A stretch of 64,000 bases of DNA from Variovorax guangxiensis (GCF_003952165.1 NZ_RXFT01000010.1:204100-268099), one strand, 5' to 3'; counted from the stretch's first letter, positions 49,440 through 58,443 are shown. Made by a program: numbers and translations. Notes: generated by a model not told the origin, from the sequence alone.

Positions 49440-50546
49440 TTATGCCTTTTGGGCAAACTGCCAGGCCATGTCGGCCATGGGGCGGGCGCCGCGGGCCGAA
49501 GCCACGGCTTGCTCGCTCGACGCGGTGCCGGCCTCGACCCGCTTGGCAATGCCTTGCAGGATCGCGGCCATGCGGAACAGGTTGTAGGCCTGGTAGAAGT
49601 TCCAGTCCGGCGCCAGCGCCTCGGGCGTGCTGATGCGGGTGCGCTCGCAGTAGCGGCGGATGTATTCGCTCTCGGTGGGAATGCCCAGCGAGGCGACGTC
49701 GACGCCGCCGATGCCGCGCCCGGTGGTCGGGGGCATGTGCCACGACATGCAGTGGTAGCTGAAGTCGGCCAGCGGGTGGCCGAGCGTCGACAGTTCCCAG
49801 TCGAGCACCGCGATGATGCGCGGCTCGGTGGCATGGAACATCACGTTGTCGAGGCGATAGTCGCCATGGACGATCGACACCTTGCTCTCGTCGCGCGCGC
49901 TTGCGGGCATGTGCGCGGGCAGCCAGTCGATCAGCCGCTCCATGGCCTCGATGGGCTGCGAGAGCTCGCCCGCGCCGTCGGCCGATGCCTTGTACTGCTT
50001 GCTCCAGCGGCCGATCTGGCGCTCGAAGTAGTTGCCGGGCTTGCCGTAGTCGGCCAGACCGCGGGCGGCGAAGTCGACCGTGTGCAGCGCGGCGATCACG
50101 CGGTTCATCTCGTCGTAGTGCGCGGCGCGCTCGGCGTTGCTCATGCCGGGCAGCGACTGGTCCCACAGCACGCGGCCCTGCATGAACTCCATGACGTAGA
50201 AGGCGCGGCCGATGACGCTCTCGTCCTCGCACAGGCAGTACATGCGCGGCACGGGCACATCGGTGCCGGCCAGGCCGCTCATCACCTTGTACTCGCGCTC
50301 CACCGCGTGGGCCGAGGGCAGCAGCTTCGCGACCGGGCCCGGCTTGGCGCGCATCACGTAGCTCTGCGTGGGCGTGACCAGCTTGTAGGTCGGGTTCGAC
50401 TGGCCGCCCTTGAACATCTCGACCGTCAGCGGGCCCTTGAAGCCGTCGAGGTTCTTCCCGAGCCAGGCTGCGAGCGCGTCGACGTCGAAGGCGTGCTGTT
50501 GCGAGACGGCACGGGTGCCGATGAAGGAGGAGAAGTCCTGGCTCAT
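49440..50546 (-). CDS. APH-family phosphotransferase (ACAD10/11 N-domain type)
   Basis: The 368-residue kinase-like protein has a glycine-rich start (FKGGQSNPTYKLV), the catalytic loop IVHGDYRLDNVMFH and the metal site LDWELSTLG. It belongs to the APH family, but the segment order matches the phosphotransferase domain of ACAD10/11 rather than antibiotic kinases. Together with the dehydrogenase downstream and the two beta-oxidation genes upstream, it probably phosphorylates a hydroxyacyl-CoA. Resistance to aminoglycosides is unlikely. It starts 32 bp after the Crp/Fnr gene. Confidence 0.85.
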   Translation of the reverse strand: MSQDFSSFIGTRAVSQQHAFDVDALAAWLGKNLDGFKGPLTVEMFKGGQSNPTYKLVTPTQSYVMRAKPGPVAKLLPSAHAVEREYKVMSGLAGTDVPVPRMYCLCEDESVIGRAFYVMEFMQGRVLWDQSLPGMSNAERAAHYDEMNRVIAALHTVDFAARGLADYGKPGNYFERQIGRWSKQYKASADGAGELSQPIEAMERLIDWLPAHMPASARDESKVSIVHGDYRLDNVMFHATEPRIIAVLDWELSTLGHPLADFSYHCMSWHMPPTTGRGIGGVDVASLGIPTESEYIRRYCERTRISTPEALAPDWNFYQAYNLFRMAAILQGIAKRVEAGTASSEQAVASARGARPMADMAWQFAQKA

Positions 50547-50578
50547 GTCGGTATGTCTATCTGCCTGTCGTTGTCGTT

Positions 50579-51298
50579 CTAGCTTTCAGCTTCCGAGACG
50601 CGCATCAGCGCCGAGCGGTCGAGCACCACGAGGCCGCCCGGCTCGATGCGGATCGTGCCCTCGCGCTCCATGGTCTTCAGTTCCTGGTTGACCCGCTGGC
50701 GCGACGCGCCCAGCAGTTGCGCCAGTTCTTCCTGCGCCAGTTGCAGGCCGATGCGCATCTGGCTGCCGTCTTCCAGGTTCGGCACGCCGTAGCTGCGCAC
50801 CAGATGGATGAGCTGCTTGGCCAGCCGTGCGCGCAGCGGCAGGGTGTTGAGGTCTTCCACCAGCCCGAAGAGCGTGCGGATGCGCCGCGCCTGCAGCCGC
50901 ATCAGCGCCTCGTACAGCTCCACGTGCGAGGCCAGGATCTTCTGGAAGTCGGCGCGCGCCACGCACAGGATGGTGGTGTCGCCATGCGAGTAGGTGTCGT
51001 GCGTGCGCCGGTCCCCGTCGAACATCGCCACGTCGCCGAACCAGATGCCCGGCTCCACGTAGGTCAGCGTCACCTGCTTGCCCGAGACGGCCGTCGAGCT
51101 GACCCGCACCGCGCCCTTGGCGCAGGCGATCCAGTGTTCGGGCGGATCGCCGCGGGCAGCGATCAGGTCGCCGTCCTTGTAGCGTTTGACGAAGGCGCAT
51201 CGGAGGATGTCGTGCCGCAGCGATGGAGAAAGGGAAGAAAACCAGCGACCACTGTTGATCGCTTCACGTTCTTCGATGGTAAGAATGGGGTCGTCCAT
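50579..51298 (-). CDS. Crp/Fnr-family transcriptional regulator
   Basis: The 239-residue regulator has an N-terminal cyclic-nucleotide-binding-like domain (CAFVKRYKDGDLIAARGDP, PGIWFGDVAMFDG) and a C-terminal winged helix with the recognition segment LAQLLGASRQRVNQELKTME. There are no clustered cysteines as in Fnr, so it is not an iron-sulfur sensor. It lies in the same operon between the hydratase and kinase genes and may regulate the cluster. The effector is unknown. Confidence 0.85.
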   Translation of the reverse strand: MDDPILTIEEREAINSGRWFSSLSPSLRHDILRCAFVKRYKDGDLIAARGDPPEHWIACAKGAVRVSSTAVSGKQVTLTYVEPGIWFGDVAMFDGDRRTHDTYSHGDTTILCVARADFQKILASHVELYEALMRLQARRIRTLFGLVEDLNTLPLRARLAKQLIHLVRSYGVPNLEDGSQMRIGLQLAQEELAQLLGASRQRVNQELKTMEREGTIRIEPGGLVVLDRSALMRVSEAES

Positions 51299-51379
51299 TG
51301 GTCTGTCCTCTCGGCGACTGGAAGGCTGGTGGGTGTCACGGGAGCGACGCCGTCAGGCGCCGGCCCGTCACATGGGTGC

Positions 51380-52162
51380 TTACTCGTACTGCGGCGGCTT
51401 CTTCTCGAGGAACGCGGCGATGCCGATGCCTGCGTTCGCGTGGTGCAGGTTGCGCACGAAATGGTCTCGCTCCTGCGCGAGCTGCGATGCCAGGGTGGCG
51501 CCCCGGGCCTCGCTCAGCAGCTCCTTGATGCTGGCCAGCGAGTTCGGTGCGCGGGCATTGAGCCGGCCCGCCAGCGCCAGCGCGCCCGCAAGGGCCTGGC
51601 CGCTTTCGGTGAGCTCGTTGACGAGGCCCAGCGCATGCAGGCGCGAAGCCTCGATGCGCTCGCCGTTCATCAGCCATTCGCTCGCAAGCTGGCGCGGCAG
51701 CTGCCGGCCCAGGTGCCAGCTCAGGCCACCGTCGGGTGACAGCGCCACGTTGCTGTAAGAGGCCGCGAAGACCGCATCGCGCGCCGACACCACGAAGTCG
51801 CAGGCCAGCGCGAGCGAGAAGCCCGCGCCGGCAGCCGCGCCCTCGACGGCGGCGATGACCGGCTTGGGAAAGGTGCGGATCGAGTCGATCCAGTTGTGCA
51901 GGCCCTCGATGCTCTCGGCCTGAACCGAGCGGTCGAGCTGCCGGTTGGCCAGCAGCCGCTGCAGCGAGCCGCCGGCGCAGAACCATGAGCCTTCGCCCAC
52001 GATGACCACGCTGCGGATCTCCGCGCTGTTCTCGGCGCCGTTGAGCGCCTCGATGCCCGCTGCGTAGATGTCGGGGCCCAGCGCGTTGCGCTGGCTCGGG
52101 TTGGAGATCGTCAGCACCATGGTGCTGCCCTCGCTCGTGCTCTTGAGTTCTGCGGTGCTCAT
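51380..52162 (-). CDS. Enoyl-CoA hydratase/isomerase family protein
   Basis: The 260-residue crotonase-fold protein shows GEGSWFCAGGSLQRLL, the oxyanion segment AAVEGAAAGAGFSLALACD and SPDGGLSWHLGRQ. In classical hydratases the last segment contains a catalytic Glu; here the position reads S-P-D, closer to PaaG-like isomerases. So it may isomerise rather than hydrate. It follows the 3-hydroxyacyl-CoA dehydrogenase gene by 33 bp. Confidence 0.82.
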   Translation of the reverse strand: MSTAELKSTSEGSTMVLTISNPSQRNALGPDIYAAGIEALNGAENSAEIRSVVIVGEGSWFCAGGSLQRLLANRQLDRSVQAESIEGLHNWIDSIRTFPKPVIAAVEGAAAGAGFSLALACDFVVSARDAVFAASYSNVALSPDGGLSWHLGRQLPRQLASEWLMNGERIEASRLHALGLVNELTESGQALAGALALAGRLNARAPNSLASIKELLSEARGATLASQLAQERDHFVRNLHHANAGIGIAAFLEKKPPQYE

Positions 52163-52195
52163 GGCTCGCTTCCGTGCTCCTCGTTCATTTCGTGA

Positions 52196-53716
52196 TCATT
52201 CTTCCTCGTGCAGCAGGCTCAGGCCCAGCGCGCCGCGGCGGCGCAGCCATGGGCTCGGGCGATAGCGCGGGTCGCCATACACCGTCTGCAGGTTGAACAG
52301 CACCTCGAGCATGTTGGTCGGTCCGTAGAGGTTGCCCATGGCCAGCGGGCCACGCGGATAGCCCAGGCCCAGCTGCACGGCGGTCTCGAGGTCGGCCGGC
52401 GTGCACACGCGCTGCTGGCACATGTCGGCGGCGATGTTGACGATGGTGCCGATCACGCGCTGCGTGACGAAGCCGCCGCTGTCGCGGATCACGCTCACGG
52501 CCTTGCCGTCGCGTGCGAAGAGCGCGTGCGCTGCATCGCGGATGTCGCGGCGCGTGGCCGGGTTGGTGGCGAGCACGCGGCGCTTGGTGACCGCGTCGTC
52601 GATCAGCATGTCGATGCCGACGGTGCGCGTGGCGTCCAGGCGCTCGACCGCGGCAACCGTCGTTACGTCGAAGCCCAGCGGCGCCACCAGGATCAGCGAA
52701 TGCGGCGCGGCGGTGGCGCCGCTGTCGATCTGCGCACCCAGCGTGTTCACCAGGCGCAGCAGCTCGGCACGGCGTGCCGCGCGCGGCGACACCCACACCG
52801 AAGGCGTGCCCTCGACCACCGGCGCGGGCGCCTCGGGCACCTGCTGCATCACGCCGTCGTCGTAGCGGTAGAAGCCTTCGCCGGTCTTGCGGCCCAGCGC
52901 ACCGGCGGCCAGGCGCTGCGCGGTGATCACGCTGGGGCGGAAGCGCGGCTCCTCGAAGTACTGGTGATAGATCGACTCCATCACCGGATGCGACACGTCG
53001 AGCGCCGTCAGGTCCAGCAGCTCGAAGGGGCCGAGGCGGAAGCCGGCCTGGTCCTTGAGGATGCGGTCGACGGTCGCGAAGTCGGCCACGCCTTCGCCGA
53101 CGATGCGCAGCGCCTCGGTGCCGTAGCCCCGGCCGGCGTGGTTGACGATGAAGCCGGGCGTGTCCTGCGCCTGCACGGCGCTGTGGCCCATCTGCGTGGC
53201 GTAGCCGGCGAGCTGCTTGCACACATCGGGCGAGGTCTTGAAGCCCGCGACCACCTCGACCACCTTCATCAACGGCACAGGGTTGAAGAAGTGGAAGCCC
53301 GCGACGCGCGCCGGATGCTTCAGGCCGGCCGCGATGGCCGTCACCGAGAGGGACGAGGTGTTGGTGACCAGCGTGGCAGTCTCCGCCACCACGCCTTCGA
53401 GCTCGCTGAAGAGCTTGCGCTTGACTTCCAGGTCTTCGACGATGGCTTCGACGATCAGGTCGCAGCCCGCCAGCGCCTGGATCGAATCGACAGCCTTCAC
53501 GCGGGCGATGTACGCATCGCGCATGGCGGCATCGATCTTGTTCTTCTCGTGCAGCTTGTTCCATTGGGCGCAAAGGGCTTCGCGCCCGCGCTCGGCGGCG
53601 CCCGCGAAGCTGTCGAGCAGCAGCACCTCGCTGCCTGCCTGCGCCGCGATCTGCGCGATGCCGCGCCCCATGGCGCCGGCGCCGACGACGCCGATTCGGG
53701 AGTAGTTCACTGTCAT
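52196..53716 (-). CDS. 3-hydroxyacyl-CoA dehydrogenase
   Basis: The 506-residue enzyme oxidises 3-hydroxyacyl-CoA with NAD+. It has the Rossmann start IGVVGAGAMGRGIAQIA, the catalytic His in FHFFNPVPLMKVVEV, a 3HCDH C-terminal domain (DTPGFIVNHAGRGYGTEAL) and a second 3HCDH-type C domain in the last 110 residues. This long form resembles PaaH-type enzymes. It opens the five-gene operon; no promoter is obvious in the 150 bp upstream. Confidence 0.88.
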   Translation of the reverse strand: MTVNYSRIGVVGAGAMGRGIAQIAAQAGSEVLLLDSFAGAAERGREALCAQWNKLHEKNKIDAAMRDAYIARVKAVDSIQALAGCDLIVEAIVEDLEVKRKLFSELEGVVAETATLVTNTSSLSVTAIAAGLKHPARVAGFHFFNPVPLMKVVEVVAGFKTSPDVCKQLAGYATQMGHSAVQAQDTPGFIVNHAGRGYGTEALRIVGEGVADFATVDRILKDQAGFRLGPFELLDLTALDVSHPVMESIYHQYFEEPRFRPSVITAQRLAAGALGRKTGEGFYRYDDGVMQQVPEAPAPVVEGTPSVWVSPRAARRAELLRLVNTLGAQIDSGATAAPHSLILVAPLGFDVTTVAAVERLDATRTVGIDMLIDDAVTKRRVLATNPATRRDIRDAAHALFARDGKAVSVIRDSGGFVTQRVIGTIVNIAADMCQQRVCTPADLETAVQLGLGYPRGPLAMGNLYGPTNMLEVLFNLQTVYGDPRYRPSPWLRRRGALGLSLLHEEE

Positions 53717-53866
53717 TTGCTGGAGATTTTCACTGGTTGGGTGGTATCCGGGCCTGCGGGGCAGGCGTCGACACAGGTGCCGTACGCATCGGCACCGCTG
53801 TCGAAGTCTTCGATTTTGCAGCCCCGCGCGGGCGGGGCGTGACGGGTTTTACGCGGGGGCGCGCTT

Positions 53867-55024
53867 TCAGGGCGCACGACGGCTGCGGTCGATGGCCACG
53901 CTCAGCGAGATGGCGACCATCAGCAGGCCGAGGCCGACCCAGCTCATCCATGCGCCCGCATCGTTGGCGAGCAGCCAGCCACCCAGCGCTGCGCCAACGG
54001 CTTGCCCGGTGTAGATGCCGGAACTGTTGAGCGCCACCGAGCCCGGCGCCAGCGCGGGCGCCAGGCCCACCAGGCGGGCCTGCTGCGCCGAGTTGGTCGC
54101 GAAGCAGCCCAGTCCCCAGGGAACGAGCACCACCGCCAGCCACGCCAGCGTGGAGGCCAGCGGCCACAGCAGCAGGCTGGAGGCGATCAGCACCGTGGTG
54201 ACGAGCACCATGCGCCCGGCGCCCACGCGGTCGATGAAGCGGCTGACCACCATGTTGCCGACCAGCCCGCAGGCACCGAACAGCGCCCACATCACGCTCA
54301 GCGTGGTGGCGTCGGCGCCGAAGCTCTGCTTGAGGATCGGGCCGAAATAGCTGAACAGCACGAACTGGCCCGCGCCCTGCAGCGCCGTGACCGAGACAAT
54401 GCCCATCAGCACCGGGCTGCGCAGCACGCGCGACCATGCGGCGGCCGTCAGCGCGGCGGGGCGGATGCCGTTGGGCAAGGTGAGCCACACCGATGTCGCG
54501 CTCGCGACACTGAGTGCCGCAATCGCCGCAAAAGCCATGCGCCAGCCCAGGTGCCCGCCGATCAGCGCGCCGATGGGCAGGCCCAGCACCGAAGCCATCG
54601 ACCAGCCGAGAAAGACGAAGGTCACGGCCCGCCCGCGATGCTCCGGCGGCACAAGCAGGCCGGCACAGGCGGCGGCCTGGGGCGTGAAGATTGCGGGCGC
54701 GATCACCGTGAGCATGCGCACCGGCAGCAGGGCGCCGAAGGTGGGCATGAGCGCGCAGAGAACGTGGCCGATGGCGTACCAGAGAAGGGTGAGGGCGAGA
54801 AGCTGGCGGCGGTCCCATCCGGCCACTGCGGCGGCCAGCAACGGTGCGCCTATGCACATGACCGCCGCGGCGGCAGTGATGAGCTGCCCCGCCGTGGCGG
54901 CCGTGACCGAGAGCGAGGCGCTGATCTCGTTGAGCGTGCCGGGCACGACCATCACGCCCGTTCCGATCACGAAATTGCCGGCAAGCAGCGCCCAGAGCGC
55001 CCTCCGTGGCGCCGGCTGGCTCAC
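53867..55024 (-). CDS. Major facilitator superfamily transporter
   Basis: The 385-residue membrane protein has 12 hydrophobic segments and an MFS motif-A-like loop (DRRQLLALTLLWYAIGH and the central RGRAVTFVF). It looks like a drug/sugar efflux (DHA1/AraJ-like) member. The GTG start overlaps the stop of the D-2-hydroxyacid dehydrogenase gene, so the two are coupled. The substrate is unknown. A GC-rich hairpin at 53820-53837 follows the gene, but without a clear T run. Confidence 0.82.
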   Translation of the reverse strand: MSQPAPRRALWALLAGNFVIGTGVMVVPGTLNEISASLSVTAATAGQLITAAAAVMCIGAPLLAAAVAGWDRRQLLALTLLWYAIGHVLCALMPTFGALLPVRMLTVIAPAIFTPQAAACAGLLVPPEHRGRAVTFVFLGWSMASVLGLPIGALIGGHLGWRMAFAAIAALSVASATSVWLTLPNGIRPAALTAAAWSRVLRSPVLMGIVSVTALQGAGQFVLFSYFGPILKQSFGADATTLSVMWALFGACGLVGNMVVSRFIDRVGAGRMVLVTTVLIASSLLLWPLASTLAWLAVVLVPWGLGCFATNSAQQARLVGLAPALAPGSVALNSSGIYTGQAVGAALGGWLLANDAGAWMSWVGLGLLMVAISLSVAIDRSRRAP

Positions 55025-56028
55025 CGACGGACCTGCAGCGCGCCGGGATTCACGATGTTCGTGGGGTTGCCGTTGATGTAGCTCACGACGTTGTCGAAGG
55101 CCTGGCCGAAGTAGCTCTCGTAGCTTTCCTGCTCGACGTAGCCGATGTGCGGCGTGCAGATGCAGTTCTCGAGGCGCAGCAGCGCGTGGCCCTGCAGCGG
55201 CGGTTCGCTCTCGAACACGTCGACGGCCGCGAGCCCCGGGCGGCCGCGGTTGAGGGCCGCGAGCAGGGCATCGGCCTCGACCAGCTCCGCGCGCGAGGTG
55301 TTCACGAACAGGGCGGTCGGCTTCATGCGCGAGAGGTCTTCGAGGGTGATGAGGCCGTTGGTCTCTTCGTTGAGCCGCAGGTGCACCGACAGCACGTCGG
55401 CCGCGGCGAAGAACTCATGGCGGTTCTGGGCCACCTGGAAGCCGTCGGAGCGCGCCTTGGCGCAACTGGCTTCACGGCCCCAGATCACGACCTGCATGCC
55501 GAAGGCCTGTCCGTAGCGCGCCACCAACTGGCCGATGCGCCCGTAGCCCCAGATGCACAGAGTCTTGCCCTTGAGTACGGAGCCGATACCGAAATTGGGC
55601 GGCATCGAGGCCGACTTGAGCCCGGACTGCTGCCAGGCGCCGTGCTTGAGGTTGCTGATGTACTGCGGCAGCCGGCGCATGGCGGCCATGATGAGCGCCC
55701 AGGTGAGTTCGGCGGGCGCCTGGGGAGAGCCGGAACCCTCTGCCACGGCCACGCCGCGCTCGGTGCAGGCCGCGACGTCTATGTGTCCGGCGACGCGCCC
55801 CGTCTGGGAAATGAGCTTGAGCTTCGGGAGCTTCTCGATGAGCTGGCGCGAGATCTGGGTGCGTTCGCGGATCAGCACGATCACGTCGGCGTCCTTGAGT
55901 CGGACCGACAACTGCCCAATGCCCTTGACCGTGTTGGTATAGACCTTGGCCGCGTATGCGTCCAGCTTGGAAGCGCAGCGCAGCTTGCGTACGGCGTCCT
56001 GGTAATCGTCGAGGATCACAATGTTCAT
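55021..56028 (-). CDS. D-2-hydroxyacid dehydrogenase family protein
   Basis: The 335-residue NAD-dependent enzyme starts MNIVILDDYQDAVRKL. It has the Rossmann segment WGYGRIGQLVARYGQAFGM, the catalytic Arg in VNTSRAELVEADAL, and the His in CTPHIGYVEQESYE. The 2-oxoacid substrate is not defined. ATG 56028 was chosen; the open frame upstream to 56271 runs through intergenic sequence. The MFS gene is translationally coupled, so the pair may export or detoxify a hydroxy/oxo acid. Confidence 0.85.
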   Translation of the reverse strand: MNIVILDDYQDAVRKLRCASKLDAYAAKVYTNTVKGIGQLSVRLKDADVIVLIRERTQISRQLIEKLPKLKLISQTGRVAGHIDVAACTERGVAVAEGSGSPQAPAELTWALIMAAMRRLPQYISNLKHGAWQQSGLKSASMPPNFGIGSVLKGKTLCIWGYGRIGQLVARYGQAFGMQVVIWGREASCAKARSDGFQVAQNRHEFFAAADVLSVHLRLNEETNGLITLEDLSRMKPTALFVNTSRAELVEADALLAALNRGRPGLAAVDVFESEPPLQGHALLRLENCICTPHIGYVEQESYESYFGQAFDNVVSYINGNPTNIVNPGALQVRR

Positions 56029-56128
56029 GGCGTGCCATTGTGCCTCGCAGCATTGGAATGTCGCGCCGGCGAACGTTTGGATACCCGCCCTGCAGCCGCT
56101 TGCAGGGTGTTTCGGGCCCGGCGCCGGC

Positions 56129-56512
56129 TCAGTGCAGGCGCGTGGAGCGCGGGGCAGTGGCCATGGTTTCCGCGGCCTCCAGAGCGGCCAGCCGGTCGAG
56201 CTCGGCGCAGACATCGGCCATGCGGCCGGAGATCCGCACGCGGTTGTTGTTGCGCTGCTGGCCCTTGCCATCGACCACGCGGACCACGCGCAGCGGGCGC
56301 GCCGGCGCGGCCGTTTCAGAGGGCGCGGGGCCGCCGGAACGGGCGGTACAGGCGGGGCGCACCGCTACATAGCGCAGCCCTGCCGAGGACTCGGTGGCGT
56401 CGAGACGATCCCTGCGGTGCGAAGACGAAGAGCGGCGAGCCGTCATCAGGCGATTGGCCAGCGATTGCAGCGGCATCCAGATGTCGGCGATGGCGAGGAG
56501 GGCGATTCCCAT
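56129..56512 (-). CDS. Orphan 127-residue hypothetical protein
   Basis: No family is recognised. The first residues MGIALLAIADIWMPLQSLAN form a hydrophobic amphipathic helix. The rest is basic and low complexity (TARRSSSSHRRDRL) with a short C-terminal helix (ISGRMADVCAELDRLAALEA). A good ribosome site (GGAG, 5 nt before ATG) supports it being real. It lies 145 bp downstream of lexA on the same strand, so it may be SOS-linked; this is only a position argument. Confidence 0.55.
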   Translation of the reverse strand: MGIALLAIADIWMPLQSLANRLMTARRSSSSHRRDRLDATESSAGLRYVAVRPACTARSGGPAPSETAAPARPLRVVRVVDGKGQQRNNNRVRISGRMADVCAELDRLAALEAAETMATAPRSTRLH

Positions 56513-56657
56513 GTGAACTCCAAAAAAGTATGAGGTTGAACACAGGCAGGATTTCTTGAATCGGCCGCGACAGGGTGATGGCGACTCTTCGCCATACGCC
56601 CGCCACCTGTCGCTGCCGGATGGGGTGCTGTTGCTCTGGAAAGCAGGTCGCAGCGGC

Positions 56658-57341
56658 CTACATCAGCATGGTGTTCCGGATGAGCCCGACCGCGAGGCCT
56701 TCGATTTCGAAAGGCTCGCCGGGCTGCACGATGATGGTCGGGTAATCGGGGTTCTCGGCGTGCAGCTCGATGACCTGTTTGTTGCGCTTCAGGCGCTTGA
56801 CGGTCACTTCGTCGCCCAGGCGCGCGACAACGATCTGGCCGTTGCGTGCTTCCTTGGTGGCCTGCACCGCGAGCAGGTCGCCGTCCATGATGCCGGCGTC
56901 GCGCATCGACATGCCGCGCACCTTGAGCAGGTAGTCGGGCTGGCGCTGGAACAGCGTGTTTTCGACGTAGAAGGTCTGGTCGACGTGCTCTTGAGCCAGG
57001 ATTGGCGAGCCGGCTGCGACACGGCCGATGAGCGGCAGCGCCAGTTGGGCCATGCCGGGCAGCGAGAGGGAGAACTGTCCACCCTCGCGGTGGCGCGTTT
57101 CGTTGAGCGAGCGCAGCGCGTCGCCCTTGAGGCGGATGCCGCGGGAAGTGCCGCTGACCAGCTCGATGACGCCCTTGCGCGCCAGTGCCTGCAGGTGCTC
57201 TTCGGCGGCGTTGGCGGACTTGAACCCGAGTTCATTGGCGATTTCGGCGCGCGTGGGTGGCGCACCGGTGCGTGCGATGGCGCTCTGGATGAGGTCCAGG
57301 ATCTGCTGCTGGCGGGCTGTAAGCTTCACGGCGAACTGCAT
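56658..57341 (-). CDS. lexA: LexA repressor
   Basis: This SOS repressor is 227 residues long. The N-terminal winged helix has LTARQQQILDLIQ and the recognition region RAEIANELGFKSANAAEEHL. The self-cleavage site is Ala110-Gly111 (RVAAGSP). The catalytic dyad is Ser145 (RGMSM) and Lys182 (VKRL). It is slightly longer than E. coli LexA (202), with extra residues in the linker. Two SOS-box-like sites lie directly upstream, supporting autoregulation. Confidence 0.97.
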   Translation of the reverse strand: MQFAVKLTARQQQILDLIQSAIARTGAPPTRAEIANELGFKSANAAEEHLQALARKGVIELVSGTSRGIRLKGDALRSLNETRHREGGQFSLSLPGMAQLALPLIGRVAAGSPILAQEHVDQTFYVENTLFQRQPDYLLKVRGMSMRDAGIMDGDLLAVQATKEARNGQIVVARLGDEVTVKRLKRNKQVIELHAENPDYPTIIVQPGEPFEIEGLAVGLIRNTMLM

Positions 57342-57359
57342 GTGTGGTTCCTTGCGGCA

Positions 57360-57375
57360 CTGGTTGGATATCCAG
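57360..57375. promoter_or_regulatory. LexA (SOS) box 1
   Basis: CTGGTTGGATATCCAG fits CTG-N10-CAG. It lies 18 bp upstream of the lexA ATG. Confidence 0.75.
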
Positions 57376-57378
57376 TGT

Positions 57379-57394
57379 CTGTATTTTTAACCAG
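57379..57394. promoter_or_regulatory. LexA (SOS) box 2
   Basis: CTGTATTTTTAACCAG fits CTG-N10-CAG and is close to the E. coli consensus. Its centre is 19 bp from box 1 and it ends 20 bp before the asparaginase ATG. A TTGTCA on the minus strand (57405-57410) is a likely lexA -35. Confidence 0.85.
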
Positions 57395-57414
57395 TTTTTA
57401 GAAGTTGACAAGCC

Positions 57415-58380
57415 ATGGTCAATTCCTCTTCGTCCGAACTGCCGCGCCGCGTGGTGGTTCTGGGCACCGGCGGCACCATCGCGGGCCGGGCCGCCAGTAG
57501 CGGCGACAACATCGGCTACACCGCCGCGCAGGTGGGCGTGGCCGACCTGCTGGGTGCCATCGAGGCACCCGACGGCGTGATGCTGGAGGCCGAGCAGGTG
57601 GCTCAGGTCGACAGCAAGGACATGTCCTTCGCCATCTGGCAGCAGCTGGCCCGGCGCTGCGCGCACTGGCTGGCGCAGGCCGATGTGGCAGGCGTGGTGA
57701 TCACGCACGGCACCGACACGATCGAGGAAACCGCGTTCTTCCTGCATTCTGTGCTGGTGCCGTCCAAGCCCGTCGTGCTGACCTGCGCGATGCGCCCGGC
57801 CACCGCGCTGTCGCCGGACGGTCCGCAGAACGTTCGTGATGCGATCAGCGTCGCCGCCACACGGGGTGCACACGGAGTCACCGTGGTGTGCGCCGGGGCA
57901 ATCCATGCCGGCGTCGACATCCAGAAGGTCCATACCTATCGGCTGGACGCCTTTGCTTCGGGCGATGCGGGCCCCGTGGGCTATGTGGAGGAGGGCGAGG
58001 TGCGCCTTGTCCGGTCGTGGCCGCAAGGCGGAACGCTGCCGGTAGTGAAGCTCTTCGGTGCTACCGAGGTGCAGTGGCCACGCGTGGAGATCGTGATGAG
58101 CCACGCCGGTGCCAGCGGTGCTGTGATCGAGGCGCTGCTTCAGGCGGGCGGAGCGGATCCTCTGCGCGGACTGGTGCTTGCCGCCACCGGCAACGGCACC
58201 TTGCACCATGCGCTGGAAGCTGCCGCGCTCAAGGCCCGGGACGCCGGCATCCAGGTGCTCCGAGCCACGCGCTGCTCGAGCGGGCGCATTCTGCCGAAGG
58301 CGGGGGATCCGCTTCGCGATGCGGGCTCGCTGACGCCCGTGAAGGCCCGCATCGCCCTGATGCTCGAATTGCTGGGCTGA
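57415..58380 (+). CDS. Asparaginase
   Basis: The 321-residue protein has the two catalytic motifs of bacterial L-asparaginases: VLGTGGTIAGRA, where Thr21 is the likely nucleophile, and VVITHGTDTIEETAF, with Thr-Asp. There is no signal peptide, so a cytosolic type is likely, although it is closer in length to periplasmic AnsB. Its promoter region overlaps the lexA SOS boxes. ATG 57415 directly precedes the conserved strand. Confidence 0.88.
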   Translation: MVNSSSSELPRRVVVLGTGGTIAGRAASSGDNIGYTAAQVGVADLLGAIEAPDGVMLEAEQVAQVDSKDMSFAIWQQLARRCAHWLAQADVAGVVITHGTDTIEETAFFLHSVLVPSKPVVLTCAMRPATALSPDGPQNVRDAISVAATRGAHGVTVVCAGAIHAGVDIQKVHTYRLDAFASGDAGPVGYVEEGEVRLVRSWPQGGTLPVVKLFGATEVQWPRVEIVMSHAGASGAVIEALLQAGGADPLRGLVLAATGNGTLHHALEAAALKARDAGIQVLRATRCSSGRILPKAGDPLRDAGSLTPVKARIALMLELLG

Positions 58381-58387
58381 AAGCAGA

Positions 58388-58412
58388 ACCGCCCCTCTGG
58401 AGGGGCGGTTTG
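58388..58412. terminator. Terminator between the asparaginase gene and adk
   Basis: AACCGCCCCTC (58388-58398) and GAGGGGCGGTT (58401-58411) form an 11-bp stem with a 2-nt loop. It can serve both convergent genes. Confidence 0.8.
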
Positions 58413-58443
58413 CTGCGAGTCGGATGATCGGTCGATCTTTCGA

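Noticed and set aside
49440..50546. Aminoglycoside resistance gene
   Set aside because: The APH fold is present, but the context and segment order fit the ACAD10/11-type metabolic kinases.
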